The notes under the pieces: model-generated
Told to the model about the DNA's origin: nothing
What the model saw: the letters and a program-made list of their open reading frames with translations, nothing else
Databases searched by the model: none
Shown here: piece after piece, positions 1-7,927 of the stretch
Numbering within the stretch: the first letter of the stretch is position 1
Layout: the number at the start of each line of letters is the position of its first letter
Source of the DNA: Cellvibrionales bacterium UBA2618
GTDB lineage: Bacteria > Pseudomonadota > Gammaproteobacteria > Pseudomonadales > Porticoccaceae
DNA: 19,718 bases
Assembly: GCA_002339165.1 (NCBI GenBank)
Contig: DDJS01000100.1
Coordinates: 1 to 19,718 of the forward strand
Direction: 5' to 3'
Made by a program: the position numbers and the translations under genes

Positions 1-157
1 CGACAGCCGAGCGGTTATAACGACAGGGGGCTTTTTAAACAGCGGGTTTTTCGCGCAAGGAACATTGGCGCGCAACCAGCGCGCCGATCGGGCATTCATC
101 CGCAATCCTCACCAGCGCAGGATTCACCTGCGATTATCGGGGCGAGCGGTGTTTTCG

Positions 158-559
158 TTAACGTCGCCCAGCGGCAATATCGCAGAGTAACTGGGTATCC
201 AAGTAGTACGGCGTAATACGCAAAATCTTGCCATCGCGCAACGTCCAGACCTCGGCGATCGGCATCGTAAACGCGGTACCGGTCTCGCGACCACGGCCGG
301 TCATGGTGGCTAGCATCACCACCTGATCACCCTCTGCAACCACCGACTGCACGCTCACCTGGGTGTCTCGCCAAGTGGTGAAAACACGCCTAATCAGCGC
401 GATAAAACCATCCGCACCGCGGTGAACGCCGCCGTAGGGCAGCGAATCCGCCTCGACCACTTCGATATCGGCGTGCAGCAATGCGCGCATAGCGCTCTCA
501 TCGCCGCGAACCGAGGCGTCTAAAAACGCCTGCACCGTGGCCTTACTGTCAATCTGCAT
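158..559 (-). CDS. SnoaL/NTF2-like domain protein
   Basis: About 133 residues, the usual size of a one-domain NTF2-like (SnoaL-type) cone-shaped alpha+beta barrel. Visible family features are the N-terminal helix with 'AFLDASVRGD', the 'LLHADIEV' strand, 'YGGVHRGADGF' and the C-terminal strands 'EVWTLRDGKILRITPYYLDT'. Such proteins are small isomerases, hydrolases or ligand-binding domains, and the substrate cannot be read from sequence. The start was chosen at the second ATG (557-559), which has GAGGG at a 6-base spacing; the ATG two codons earlier (563-565) would directly abut that Shine-Dalgarno. It lies 51 bases downstream of the acyl-CoA dehydrogenase on the same strand, so the two are probably cotranscribed and may share a catabolic or lipid-related role (inference). 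Confidence 0.75.
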   Translation of the reverse strand: MQIDSKATVQAFLDASVRGDESAMRALLHADIEVVEADSLPYGGVHRGADGFIALIRRVFTTWRDTQVSVQSVVAEGDQVVMLATMTGRGRETGTAFTMPIAEVWTLRDGKILRITPYYLDTQLLCDIAAGRR

Positions 560-610
560 CGTCATCCCTCAGCCGCGACTTTGCTACTACTCGGACGCAA
601 CACTGTCCAC

Positions 611-1774
611 CTAGTAGGAACGCGGCAGTCCAAAGCTTTCGGCAATTTGATTGCGCGCCATTTCGTTGCTCACTGGGCCAATCCGCAAAAGGCGCGAATC
701 CCGCCAATAGCGCTGCATGTCGGTCTCTGCAGAATAGCCCATGCCACCAAGTATCTGGATACCGAGATCCGCAGCCTTACCAGCGTATTCCGAGCACAGC
801 GTTTTAACCATCGCAGATTCAGTTGCGTTGGGGCGCCCCTGCTCTTGCAGGCGAGCGGTGTGATACATCATCAGCTCACCCTGCAACTGCCACATGGCTA
901 TCTCGGCAATATAGTGCTGCAGCGCTTGAAACTGACCGATCGGTTTGCCAAACGCATGACGGGTTTTTAAATGCTCTACGGCGTCTTCCAAAACCCCATC
1001 GAGCATACCCAGGCAGGTCGCGGCATTGATCAAACGTTCATTGTTGAGCGGCTTGGTCGAAGCATACCAACCCTTGCCTTCCTCACCCAGCAGCAATTCG
1101 TCCGGTACGAATACGTCCTCGAGGTAGACCGAACAAGAACTGGCCGCGCGCATGCCCAGCTTTGGCAATTCGGTCATGGTGATACCGTCACTTTTGGCGG
1201 GGACAAAAAACATCGAAATGCCATCCGAGCGCTTGACCACGTCGCGATTGCTGCGCGCTAATACCAGCAGGTAGTCGGCGTTGCTCGCCAGCGTGCTCCA
1301 GATCTTTTCGCCATTAATAATCCAGCCACCATCGGCTTTTTTGGCGGTGGTTTTCATACCACCCAGCAGGTCGGTGCCACCGCCCGGCTCAGTATAGCTC
1401 ATCGCAGTCTTGAGCTCTCCGGCGGCAATCTGCGGCAAAAATTTCTGCTTCTGCTCTTCGGTGCCACAATAACCCATCGCCTTACTACCAGAAAACGAGG
1501 TCACGCCCCAGATCCAACTCAATCCCCCGGCCGTGCGAGAAAGTTCTCGAGCAAAAATACTCTGGGTGGTGATACTGCCGCCAAGACCGCCGTACTCTTC
1601 GGGAATACCGATGCCGTGGGCCCCATAGGCCACAAGTTTGTCCCAAAATTCAGTCGGAAATTGATGCTCATGGGTCTCTATTTCGCGGCACCAATCTTTA
1701 GGAAACTCTTTATCGATCCATTTTCTGGTGGTTTCACGAAACAATTGATTCTCTTCGTCTAACTCAAAACTCAT
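611..1774 (-). CDS. Acyl-CoA dehydrogenase family flavoprotein
   Basis: A 387-residue protein, the full length of a soluble acyl-CoA dehydrogenase. It should oxidise an acyl-CoA to the 2-enoyl-CoA with FAD and pass electrons to ETF. Seen: N-terminal helical domain; 'YTEPGGGTD' (about 127-135), the flavin/substrate motif of the middle beta domain; 'WIINGEKIWS' (151-160); 'TRHAFGKPIGQFQALQH' (271-287) of the C-terminal helical domain; and 'ILGGMGYSAETDMQRYWRD' (341-359). The segment that carries the catalytic Glu in medium- and short-chain enzymes (YEGT) reads 'RIGPVSNEM', so that Glu is absent. A Glu at 246 ('NNERL') sits where isovaleryl-CoA dehydrogenase has its base. The start has TAGGAG at a 6-base spacing. 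The substrate is unknown. A degradative role beside the SnoaL-like gene is inferred. Confidence 0.93.
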   Translation of the reverse strand: MSFELDEENQLFRETTRKWIDKEFPKDWCREIETHEHQFPTEFWDKLVAYGAHGIGIPEEYGGLGGSITTQSIFARELSRTAGGLSWIWGVTSFSGSKAMGYCGTEEQKQKFLPQIAAGELKTAMSYTEPGGGTDLLGGMKTTAKKADGGWIINGEKIWSTLASNADYLLVLARSNRDVVKRSDGISMFFVPAKSDGITMTELPKLGMRAASSCSVYLEDVFVPDELLLGEEGKGWYASTKPLNNERLINAATCLGMLDGVLEDAVEHLKTRHAFGKPIGQFQALQHYIAEIAMWQLQGELMMYHTARLQEQGRPNATESAMVKTLCSEYAGKAADLGIQILGGMGYSAETDMQRYWRDSRLLRIGPVSNEMARNQIAESFGLPRSY

Positions 1775-1973
1775 TGCCTACTCCTACCGAGGTGAATTGC
1801 CTGCAAACGAACCATCCAACAGCCAGCGGATGGCGATACTGCGTCACAAAGTCAGCAGATTTGCAGACATGAAAGACGCGTTACGATTAAGCTTCAAAAT
1901 TTAGCATTCTTTTGAATATAATTCAAACAAACTTTATAGCAAGCATACAAAACAGTCCAAGCCCGTGCAGCGG

Positions 1974-2528
1974 TTAACGCAGACGACTGTTGCGAGAAAA
2001 CTGGCTGCGTAATAAACGCAGTTGCTGGGCAGAAATTCACCGCTTATTAATGAACGCCAAAAACTCGGCATTGTTCGGTCGCAACGGAAGTTCTAAAAGT
2101 TACATGCGCGCCCCTTGCGGCGTGCGATTCGACTTAAATTGATAGCAACGCCGACAGGCTGTCACAACATTCACCCAACGGTCCTGACCGCCACGCGATT
2201 TTGGCAGCACATGGTCGCGGGTCAGCAATCCAACGACAGGCCGGTTGCCACAATACATGCAGGTATGAGTATCGCGCGAAAACAAGGCGGGGTTACTCAA
2301 CCGATGAAATTGCCCAGGCGGAGTCAGTCGATCGCCGCCACAGGCAATAATTCCCGGCAGAGTGTGTACTGACTGCTGCCCATTGAGTCGACGAATGCCG
2401 CCACGGACTTCGCGGACGACATCTCCGAGGGGCCATACCACCAAATCTCTGGCATCAAGACACGACGCTTACTGCCACACAAGCCATTCAATCGGTCGGT
2501 CGGCTAAATTCAAACGTAAAATTTACAT
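1974..2528 (-). pseudogene. HNH endonuclease gene with four in-frame stop codons
   Basis: Read through, this frame gives a 184-residue HNH endonuclease of a common proteobacterial family. The start region reads 'ILRLNLADRPIEWLVWQ', then 'ARDLVVWPLGDVVREVRGG', the zinc/HNH core 'CMYCG' (codons 90-94), 'RDHVLPKSRGGQDRW', 'ACRRC' (124-128), then 'LLELPLRPNNAEFLAFINKR' and 'ISAQQLRLLRSQFS'. The reading frame is never shifted, but TAA occurs at 2523-2525 (codon 2), 2469-2471 (codon 20) and 2100-2102 (codon 143), and TGA at 2037-2039 (codon 164). The family stop is TAA at 1974-1976. The Asn that normally follows the last zinc Cys is Tyr (codon 129). The longest open part runs from TTG 2444 to 2100 and keeps the zinc ligands and catalytic His. 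Most likely a decaying gene; readthrough is the alternative. Confidence 0.8.
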
Positions 2529-2718
2529 ACGCACATTAGACGCATTTTCCTCAAAAAAACTGCAAAATATGCCCCTAGACGCTTAATTTAACTCGACAAT
2601 AACAATGGAGCGTGGATATTTCATAAAAATCTCACGGACTGATTGACCCAGAGACAAGGGTTCGATAGGGTGTAGTAATAAAATTGTTCTAGATTAAATA
2701 GATAAGGCGGTTTAGCGG

Positions 2719-2958
2719 GTGACGGTAGATACGCAGGGCATAGACTTTGAACGTCAGCTGGGGTGTTTGGAGACACTCGTCAGCTCATTAGAGGTCGGAG
2801 ATCTCAGTTTAGAAGAGTCTCTTAATTCCTTTGAGCAGGGGATTACAATTGCGCGCGACTGCCAGCAAGCACTCAAATCTGCGGAGCAACGCGTGGAACT
2901 GCTGATGCAACAGGGTGACGATCTCGTTAGTCAACCTTTTGAGCCCGACGATAACTAG
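2719..2958 (+). CDS. xseB: Exodeoxyribonuclease VII small subunit
   Basis: A 79-residue protein with the two-helix hairpin of XseB: 'FERQLGCLETLVSSLEVGDL' followed by 'SLEESLNSFEQGITIARDC' and 'ALKSAEQRVELL'. Several copies bind one XseA to form exonuclease VII, which cuts single-stranded DNA in both directions in mismatch repair and damage tolerance. The start is GTG at 2719 with AAGGCGG about 8 bases upstream; no ATG fits the family N-terminus. Its stop lies 11 bases before ispA, the classic xseB-ispA pairing in gammaproteobacteria, so cotranscription is likely. xseA is not in the window. Confidence 0.95.
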   Translation: MTVDTQGIDFERQLGCLETLVSSLEVGDLSLEESLNSFEQGITIARDCQQALKSAEQRVELLMQQGDDLVSQPFEPDDN

Positions 2959-2969
2959 CCGGATCTGAT

Positions 2970-3848
2970 ATGGAAAACTTTATCCTCAATTGCCACAAAC
3001 AGGTCAATGCTCAACTGGAAAAAATACTCCCAGCAGCAGAAGGCTCTGCGCAAAGACTATACAGCGCTATTCGCTATTCTATGTTCAATGGTGGCAAGAG
3101 AATCAGGCCATTGCTGTGTTTTGGTGGTGCCTGCGCGGTCGGTGAAATCGACGAGAATACCGTAAAAATAGCTGCCTCAATAGAAATGATGCATGCTTAT
3201 TCTTTGGTTCACGATGACCTGCCGGCGATGGACGATGACGACCTGCGCCGCGGCAAACCAGCCTGTCACATAGAATACGACGAGGGCACGGCGATACTCG
3301 TTGGCGATGCCCTACAGTCTCTGGCATACCAGCAACTCACCGAACTCGACGACCTAGACCCCTCGGTCAGCCTAGAACTGATTAGAATACTCACCCGCGG
3401 TAGCGGCAGTCAGGGTATGGTGTCTGGGCAAGCGATTGACTTACTCGCCACAGGCAAACAGATAGATTTACCCCAACTGGTCGAAATGCACCGTTTAAAA
3501 ACCGCTGCGATGATCGAATCGGCTGTGCTGATGGGCGCTGTAGGAACCGGCAAGGCTGACGAATCACAATTGATGGCGCTCAAGGCTTTTTCTACCGCAA
3601 TCGGCGTCGCCTTCCAGATTCAAGACGATATTTTGGATGTCGAAAGTTCTACCGCCGAACTTGGTAAAAAGCAGGGTTCGGACGCACAAAGTGGTAAATC
3701 GACGTTTACCTCACTGCTTGGAATGGAGTCCGCTCAAGCCAATGTCACTGAATTATTTGAAAATAGCCTCGGTAGTCTAGAGAGTTTTGGCGAAAATGCC
3801 GACCGACTCCGCAGTATCGCTAACTTCATCGTTACGCGAAATTTTTAA
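2970..3848 (+). CDS. ispA: Farnesyl diphosphate synthase
   Basis: A 292-residue all-helical prenyl synthase that condenses DMAPP with two IPP to give farnesyl diphosphate, the precursor of undecaprenyl phosphate, quinone side chains and haem O. Seen: substrate motif 'GGKRIRPLL' (41-49), first Asp-rich motif 'DDLPAMDDDDLRRG' (82-95), 'GSGSQGMVSGQAIDL' (144-158), 'HRLKTAA' (174-180), and second Asp-rich motif 'QDDILD' (218-223). The C-terminal lysine motif reads 'GKSTFTSLLG' where relatives usually have TYP(S/A)LLG, a mild deviation. The bacterial FPP-type chain-length region (two residues inserted in the first motif) marks it as FPPS/GGPPS rather than a long-chain synthase. It follows xseB by 11 bases and precedes dxs, another isoprenoid gene. 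Confidence 0.95.
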   Translation: MENFILNCHKQVNAQLEKILPAAEGSAQRLYSAIRYSMFNGGKRIRPLLCFGGACAVGEIDENTVKIAASIEMMHAYSLVHDDLPAMDDDDLRRGKPACHIEYDEGTAILVGDALQSLAYQQLTELDDLDPSVSLELIRILTRGSGSQGMVSGQAIDLLATGKQIDLPQLVEMHRLKTAAMIESAVLMGAVGTGKADESQLMALKAFSTAIGVAFQIQDDILDVESSTAELGKKQGSDAQSGKSTFTSLLGMESAQANVTELFENSLGSLESFGENADRLRSIANFIVTRNF

Positions 3849-3993
3849 TCGATCTTTTAACACGTCTATACATCAGGTATTAAAACAAACCCATCGCTTT
3901 AAGTCCCGCCGATAAGTAACTTTTAGATACTCTAGTGGTTTTCCTGTAGTATCGACTTTCAAATCAGAAAATAGATACTCGCACTCGATTTCA

Positions 3994-5898
3994 ATGGCTA
4001 AAACCTTCCAAGACATTCCGACTCAACGACCGCACACGCCAATTTTAGACGAAATTGACAGCCCCCACGACGTACGAGAGCTGGATCTACAAAAGCTGGT
4101 GGTGCTAGCCGATGAAGTGCGTGCCTACCTGCTTTACTGCGTCGGCCAGACTGGCGGACACTTTGGCGCCGGGTTGGGTGTGATCGAGTTAACTGTCGCC
4201 CTGCACTTCGTCTTTAACACCCCCGATGACCGTGTTATCTGGGATGTCGGCCATCAAACCTACCCCCACAAAATTCTCACCGGACGACGCGACCAAATGC
4301 TCAGCATGCGCCAACAAGGCGGCTTGTCGGGGTTTCCAAAGCGCTCTGAAAGCCTGTTTGATACTTTTGGCGTCGGTCACTCCAGCACCTCGATGAGTGC
4401 CGCCCTCGGCATGGCAATGGCGGCTGCGCAACAGGGCATCGAACGCAAGACTGTGGCGGTTATGGGCGATGGCGCCATGACTGCAGGTATGGCGTTTGAA
4501 GCCATCAACCATGCGGCCCACGTCGACGCCAACTTGTTGGTGGTGTTAAACGACAATCAAATGTCGATATCCCGCAACGTCGGTGGTCTGTCGACGTATT
4601 TTTCGAAACTCTGGAGCAGTAAATTCTATACCCAGTTCCGCGAGAGTGGCAAAAAGGCGCTGAGTTCGATGCCAAGCACGTCAAATTTTGTGCGCCGCAC
4701 CGAAGAGTACATGAAAAGTATGGTATCGCCGGCGACGATTTTTGAAGAGCTGGGCTTTTACTACGTCGGCCCGATCGACGGTCACAACCTGACTTTACTC
4801 ATCGAAACGCTGGACAACCTAAAAGATGTTAAAGGCGCAGTGCTGCTGCACATTATTACCCACAAGGGCAAAGGCTTCGCCGCCGCCGAGGACGACCCCG
4901 TCGGCTACCACGCGCTGACTAAGATCGAGCCCAAGGCAGAGATGCAAAACGTGGTTGCCCCGACACCCACGCAACCCAAGTATCAACAGGTTTTTGGCGA
5001 CTGGCTCTGCGATATGGCAGAACTCGATGGCCGTTTGATTGGGATTACTCCGGCGATGTGCGACGGTTCGGGCATGAACGAATTTGCCGAGCGCTTTCCG
5101 GAGCGTTTCGAAGACGTCGCAATCGCCGAACAACACGCGGTGACGTTGGCAGCCGGCATGGCATGCGAGGGAGCCAAGCCAGTGGTGGCTATCTATTCGA
5201 CGTTTTTACAACGAGCCTACGATCAATTGATACACGACGTTGCGCTGCAAAACCTCGACGTCTTGTTCGCCATCGACCGCGCCGGATTGGTCGGCGAAGA
5301 CGGCGCTACCCACGCCGGAGCTTTCGACATCAGTTTTCTGCGCTGCATTCCAAACATGCTGGTGATGACGCCATCCGATGAAAATGAGACCCGGCAACTA
5401 CTCTATACCGGTTACCAGCACTCGGGCCCAGCGGCGGTGCGCTATCCCAGAGGCGTTGGCCCCGGCGTTGCGATAGAGAAAGACCTGCGCGAATTACCGA
5501 TAGGCAAAGGCGTGCTGCGGCGCAGCGGTGCCAATGTGGCTGTTTTAAACTTTGGTACCCTGCTTCAGAGTGCGTTGCGGGTCAGTGACCGCATGGACGC
5601 CAGCGTCGCCGATATGCGTTTCGCCAAACCCCTTGACGAAGCGCTGATTGCAGACCTTGCCAGCCGCCATGGGCTGCTCGTTACCCTAGAGGAAAACAGC
5701 ATCGCCGGCGGCGCCGGTGCCGCAGTCAGCGAGTACCTCGCGTCGATGGGCATACTGGTACCGATACTTCACCTCGGACTTCCCGATGTGTTCGGTGATC
5801 ATGGTAAACATCCGCAGCAACTGCGCTCGGCAGGATTGGACGACGAGAGTATATTCGCCGCCATCAGCACAAGGGTTGAGCAATTGAAAATCGGCTAA
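3994..5898 (+). CDS. dxs: 1-deoxy-D-xylulose-5-phosphate synthase
   Basis: A 634-residue thiamine-diphosphate enzyme that joins pyruvate and glyceraldehyde 3-phosphate to form DXP, the committed step of the MEP isoprenoid pathway and the source for thiamine and pyridoxal. Seen: 'GQTGGHFGAGLG' with the substrate-binding His (56); 'WDVGHQTYPHKILTGR' (83-98); the ThDP/Mg motif 'GDGAMTAG' (158-165) with 'NDNQMSIS' (186-193); the cofactor-activating Glu in 'IAEQHAV' (379); 'DRAGLVGEDGATHAGAFD' (428-445) of the pyrimidine domain; and the transketolase C-terminal domain. Length fits the family (about 620-640). It starts 145 bases after ispA. No strong Shine-Dalgarno precedes the ATG, but the N-terminus aligns well with E. 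coli Dxs. It is the last gene of the plus-strand isoprenoid block. Confidence 0.97.
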   Translation: MAKTFQDIPTQRPHTPILDEIDSPHDVRELDLQKLVVLADEVRAYLLYCVGQTGGHFGAGLGVIELTVALHFVFNTPDDRVIWDVGHQTYPHKILTGRRDQMLSMRQQGGLSGFPKRSESLFDTFGVGHSSTSMSAALGMAMAAAQQGIERKTVAVMGDGAMTAGMAFEAINHAAHVDANLLVVLNDNQMSISRNVGGLSTYFSKLWSSKFYTQFRESGKKALSSMPSTSNFVRRTEEYMKSMVSPATIFEELGFYYVGPIDGHNLTLLIETLDNLKDVKGAVLLHIITHKGKGFAAAEDDPVGYHALTKIEPKAEMQNVVAPTPTQPKYQQVFGDWLCDMAELDGRLIGITPAMCDGSGMNEFAERFPERFEDVAIAEQHAVTLAAGMACEGAKPVVAIYSTFLQRAYDQLIHDVALQNLDVLFAIDRAGLVGEDGATHAGAFDISFLRCIPNMLVMTPSDENETRQLLYTGYQHSGPAAVRYPRGVGPGVAIEKDLRELPIGKGVLRRSGANVAVLNFGTLLQSALRVSDRMDASVADMRFAKPLDEALIADLASRHGLLVTLEENSIAGGAGAAVSEYLASMGILVPILHLGLPDVFGDHGKHPQQLRSAGLDDESIFAAISTRVEQLKIG

Positions 5899-6307
5899 CC
5901 AGCATCGAATCATGTTTTTATCGCGCTCTAGAGTCACCTCGTTGCACATCATCTGCGTCGCAATAACCAAGCACACTACGCCTCTCAATTTCGACGGAAT
6001 GCAGAGTAAATAAGGTCTATCTGTGAGTGCTGTCTATGGGAAATATGACATTACCCCGAGGGCTATCTGACCTGCAGGTGACACAAAAAAGCAGCCGAGG
6101 CGACTTTTGATGAGGCTTCGTCGGCATGTCGCTAAAGGTCAGAGGGATCGGATCGGGGACTTATTTTATCGAACGCTGATGATCCTAGCTCCTGATCTCA
6201 AGGGCTCGAGCAGCCCCGTCTTCGACACCCTGAATCGGGCTTTATTTCACGTCGGCAACAGCGGCCGTCGCAACGGGCCTGAGCCCATCGACGCCCTCTA
6301 TAGCAAG
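5899..6307. other. Non-coding gap between convergent dxs and phoU
   Basis: This 409-base stretch separates the ends of dxs and phoU. No frame on either strand shows a recognisable protein or a plausible start plus Shine-Dalgarno. The only long frame entering it, on the plus strand from about 6107, is the complement of phoU. A GC-rich hairpin with a T-run lies near 6085-6125 (listed separately) and a 5-bp inverted repeat at 6202-6216. I see no tRNA-like sequence. Confidence 0.5.
6085..6125 (-). terminator. Possible Rho-independent terminator of the pst-phoU transcript
   Basis: Read on the minus strand, an arm GCCGA plus CGA (6125-6118) can pair with the matching sequence at 6103-6094, leaving a 2-base bulge and a loop of about 14 bases, followed by TGC and six T (6090-6085). 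It lies about 190 bases past the phoU stop. The stem is imperfect, so this is tentative. Confidence 0.35.
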
Positions 6308-7012
6308 CTAATGATCGTGACGGGCAACGTGGGTTTGGTGACGAATGTCCTTACCTTTAACCACAAAGACAATCTGTTCGCAGAGGTTTTTAGCGTGATC
6401 ACCGACCCTTTCCAACGACCGAATAACCCACAGTATATTGATCACGCGGCCAATGCTCCTAGGGTCTTCCATCATGTAGGTGACCAGTTCACGCAGCGCC
6501 GTCTTGTAATCCAAATCTATCTGCTGATCTTCGTTAAGGGTGCGCATCGCCGCCTCGACATCGAACCGGGCGAACGCATCGAGTGCATTAGCCAGCATCG
6601 ATATCACCGACTTACCAAGGTGTCTGACCTCGGTATAACCCTTCGATGGCCCTTCCTGCTCGGCGAGGATAATCGCATGGTTGGCAATTTTTTTCGCTTC
6701 GTCGCCAATTCTTTCGAGGTCGTTGACCGCCTTACTGACCATCATGATCAATCGCAGATCGGTTGCCGCAGGTTGCCGTCGAGCGATGATCAAGATACAG
6801 GCCTCGTCGATATCGCGCTCCATTTCGTCGACTTGAGGCTCCTGCCTGATCACCTGTTCGGCCATTGCGCTATCGATTTCAGCGACCGATTTAATGGCGT
6901 TCTGCAACTGCTGCTCGACCTTGCCACCCATCTCCATCAAGCGCGTACGAATTTCTTCCAACTCGCCATCGAACTGGGTCACGATGTGATTTTCAAAGGT
7001 CAATTTTGTCAT
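6308..7012 (-). CDS. phoU: Phosphate signalling regulator PhoU
   Basis: A 234-residue, all-helical cytoplasmic protein of two PhoU repeats. It links the Pst transporter to PhoR and keeps PhoR in phosphatase mode when phosphate is plentiful. Seen: 'FDGELEEIRTRLMEMGG' near the N-terminus, metal-binding helix signatures 'ERDIDEACILIIARRQP' and 'DLRLIMMVSKAVNDLERIGD' in repeat 1, and 'DPRSIGRVINILWVIRSLER' with 'VGDHAKNLCEQIVF' in repeat 2. The start is the ATG at 7010-7012, which matches the family N-terminus 'MTKLTFENHIV'; an upstream TTG overlapping the pstB stop is less likely. It is the last gene of the pst operon, 13 bases after pstB. Confidence 0.96.
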   Translation of the reverse strand: MTKLTFENHIVTQFDGELEEIRTRLMEMGGKVEQQLQNAIKSVAEIDSAMAEQVIRQEPQVDEMERDIDEACILIIARRQPAATDLRLIMMVSKAVNDLERIGDEAKKIANHAIILAEQEGPSKGYTEVRHLGKSVISMLANALDAFARFDVEAAMRTLNEDQQIDLDYKTALRELVTYMMEDPRSIGRVINILWVIRSLERVGDHAKNLCEQIVFVVKGKDIRHQTHVARHDH

Positions 7013-7025
7013 AATTCTCGTCCGC

Positions 7026-7913
7026 CTAGCCAAACCGGCCAGTAATGTAAGATTCTGTCAGCGCATGTTCAGGCATGGTAAAAACCTGCTCGGTCGGATT
7101 AACCTCGATCAGCTGACCTAGGTGAAAGTAGGCCGTTCGCTGCGACACCCGCGCGGCTTGCTGCATGCTGTGGGTGACGATAGCAATGGTGAAATTTTGG
7201 CTCAATTCTTCTATTAATTCCTCGATTCGTGCAGTGGCAATAGGATCGAGTGACGAACAGGGTTCGTCCATCAAGATAACCTCGGGACTGACGGCAATCG
7301 CCCTGGCAATACACAGTCGCTGCTGCTGGCCTCCCGACAAACCAGTTCCGGCTTGATAAAGGCGATCTTTGACCTCATCCCAAAGGCTTGCGCGTCGCAA
7401 ACTGCGCTCGACGATCTCATCAAGATCGACACGGGTATCGGCAAGTCCATGTATTTTTGGGCCGTAGGCAACGTTGTCATAGATAGATTTTGGGAATGGA
7501 TTTGGTTTTTGAAAAACCATTCCTACGCGGGCGCGCAACTCCACCACGTCAAGTTTCGGTGAGTATAAGTCCTGGCCATCCATGCGAATATCGCCCTCCA
7601 CACGGCAGCCATCGACAGTGTCATTCATGCGGTTTAAGGCACGTAGAAAAGTCGATTTCCCACAGCCCGAGGGGCCGATCATTGCGATCACCTCATTTTT
7701 CCCAATATCAACGCTGACATCGAATATTGCTTGCTTGTCGCCATAGTAAACGTTTACATTTTTAATCGACATCTTAGCATTTTCGACTTCGAAACTACCC
7801 ACAGTGGTATGCTCAGCGGCGAGTTCAAAAGGGCTAGCGTCAGTGCCTTCAGTGGGTTTTTTAACCGTGGCCATCGCCATATTATCAGTCCCTAGAGTCG
7901 CTGTTGTATTCAT
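7026..7913 (-). CDS. pstB: Phosphate ABC transporter ATPase PstB
   Basis: A 295-residue ABC ATPase that powers phosphate import through PstC/PstA on the cytoplasmic face. Seen: Walker A 'GPSGCGKST' (80-88), Q-loop with the PstB hallmark 'MVFQKPNPFPKSIYDNVAYG' (132-151), signature 'LSGGQQQR' (192-199), Walker B 'VILMDEP' (212-218) with the D-loop, and the switch His in 'VTHSM' (248). About 45 residues precede the ATPase fold, more than the roughly 10 of E. coli PstB; this extension is rich in Thr, Ala and Glu and looks disordered. GGAG lies 8 bases before the ATG. It follows pstA by 14 bases and precedes phoU by 13. Confidence 0.97.
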   Translation of the reverse strand: MNTTATLGTDNMAMATVKKPTEGTDASPFELAAEHTTVGSFEVENAKMSIKNVNVYYGDKQAIFDVSVDIGKNEVIAMIGPSGCGKSTFLRALNRMNDTVDGCRVEGDIRMDGQDLYSPKLDVVELRARVGMVFQKPNPFPKSIYDNVAYGPKIHGLADTRVDLDEIVERSLRRASLWDEVKDRLYQAGTGLSGGQQQRLCIARAIAVSPEVILMDEPCSSLDPIATARIEELIEELSQNFTIAIVTHSMQQAARVSQRTAYFHLGQLIEVNPTEQVFTMPEHALTESYITGRFG

Positions 7914-7927
7914 CGGTCAGTCTCCTA

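Noticed and set aside
1..157. Possible end of a gene at the left edge
   Set aside because: No frame shows a recognisable protein; nothing can be supported there.
1974..2528. Reassignment of TAA as a sense codon
   Set aside because: dxs, ispA, the porin gene, the rhodanese gene and grxC all end in TAA at the expected family C-terminus, so TAA is a normal stop here.
2587..2718. Sigma-70 promoter before xseB (TTGACC near 2643)
   Set aside because: No acceptable -10 at 16-18 bases from the TTGACC; the match is not convincing.
6107..7045. Long plus-strand open frame of 312 codons
   Set aside because: It runs antisense to phoU, whose family match is clear, and its translation resembles no protein; it is a codon-bias shadow.
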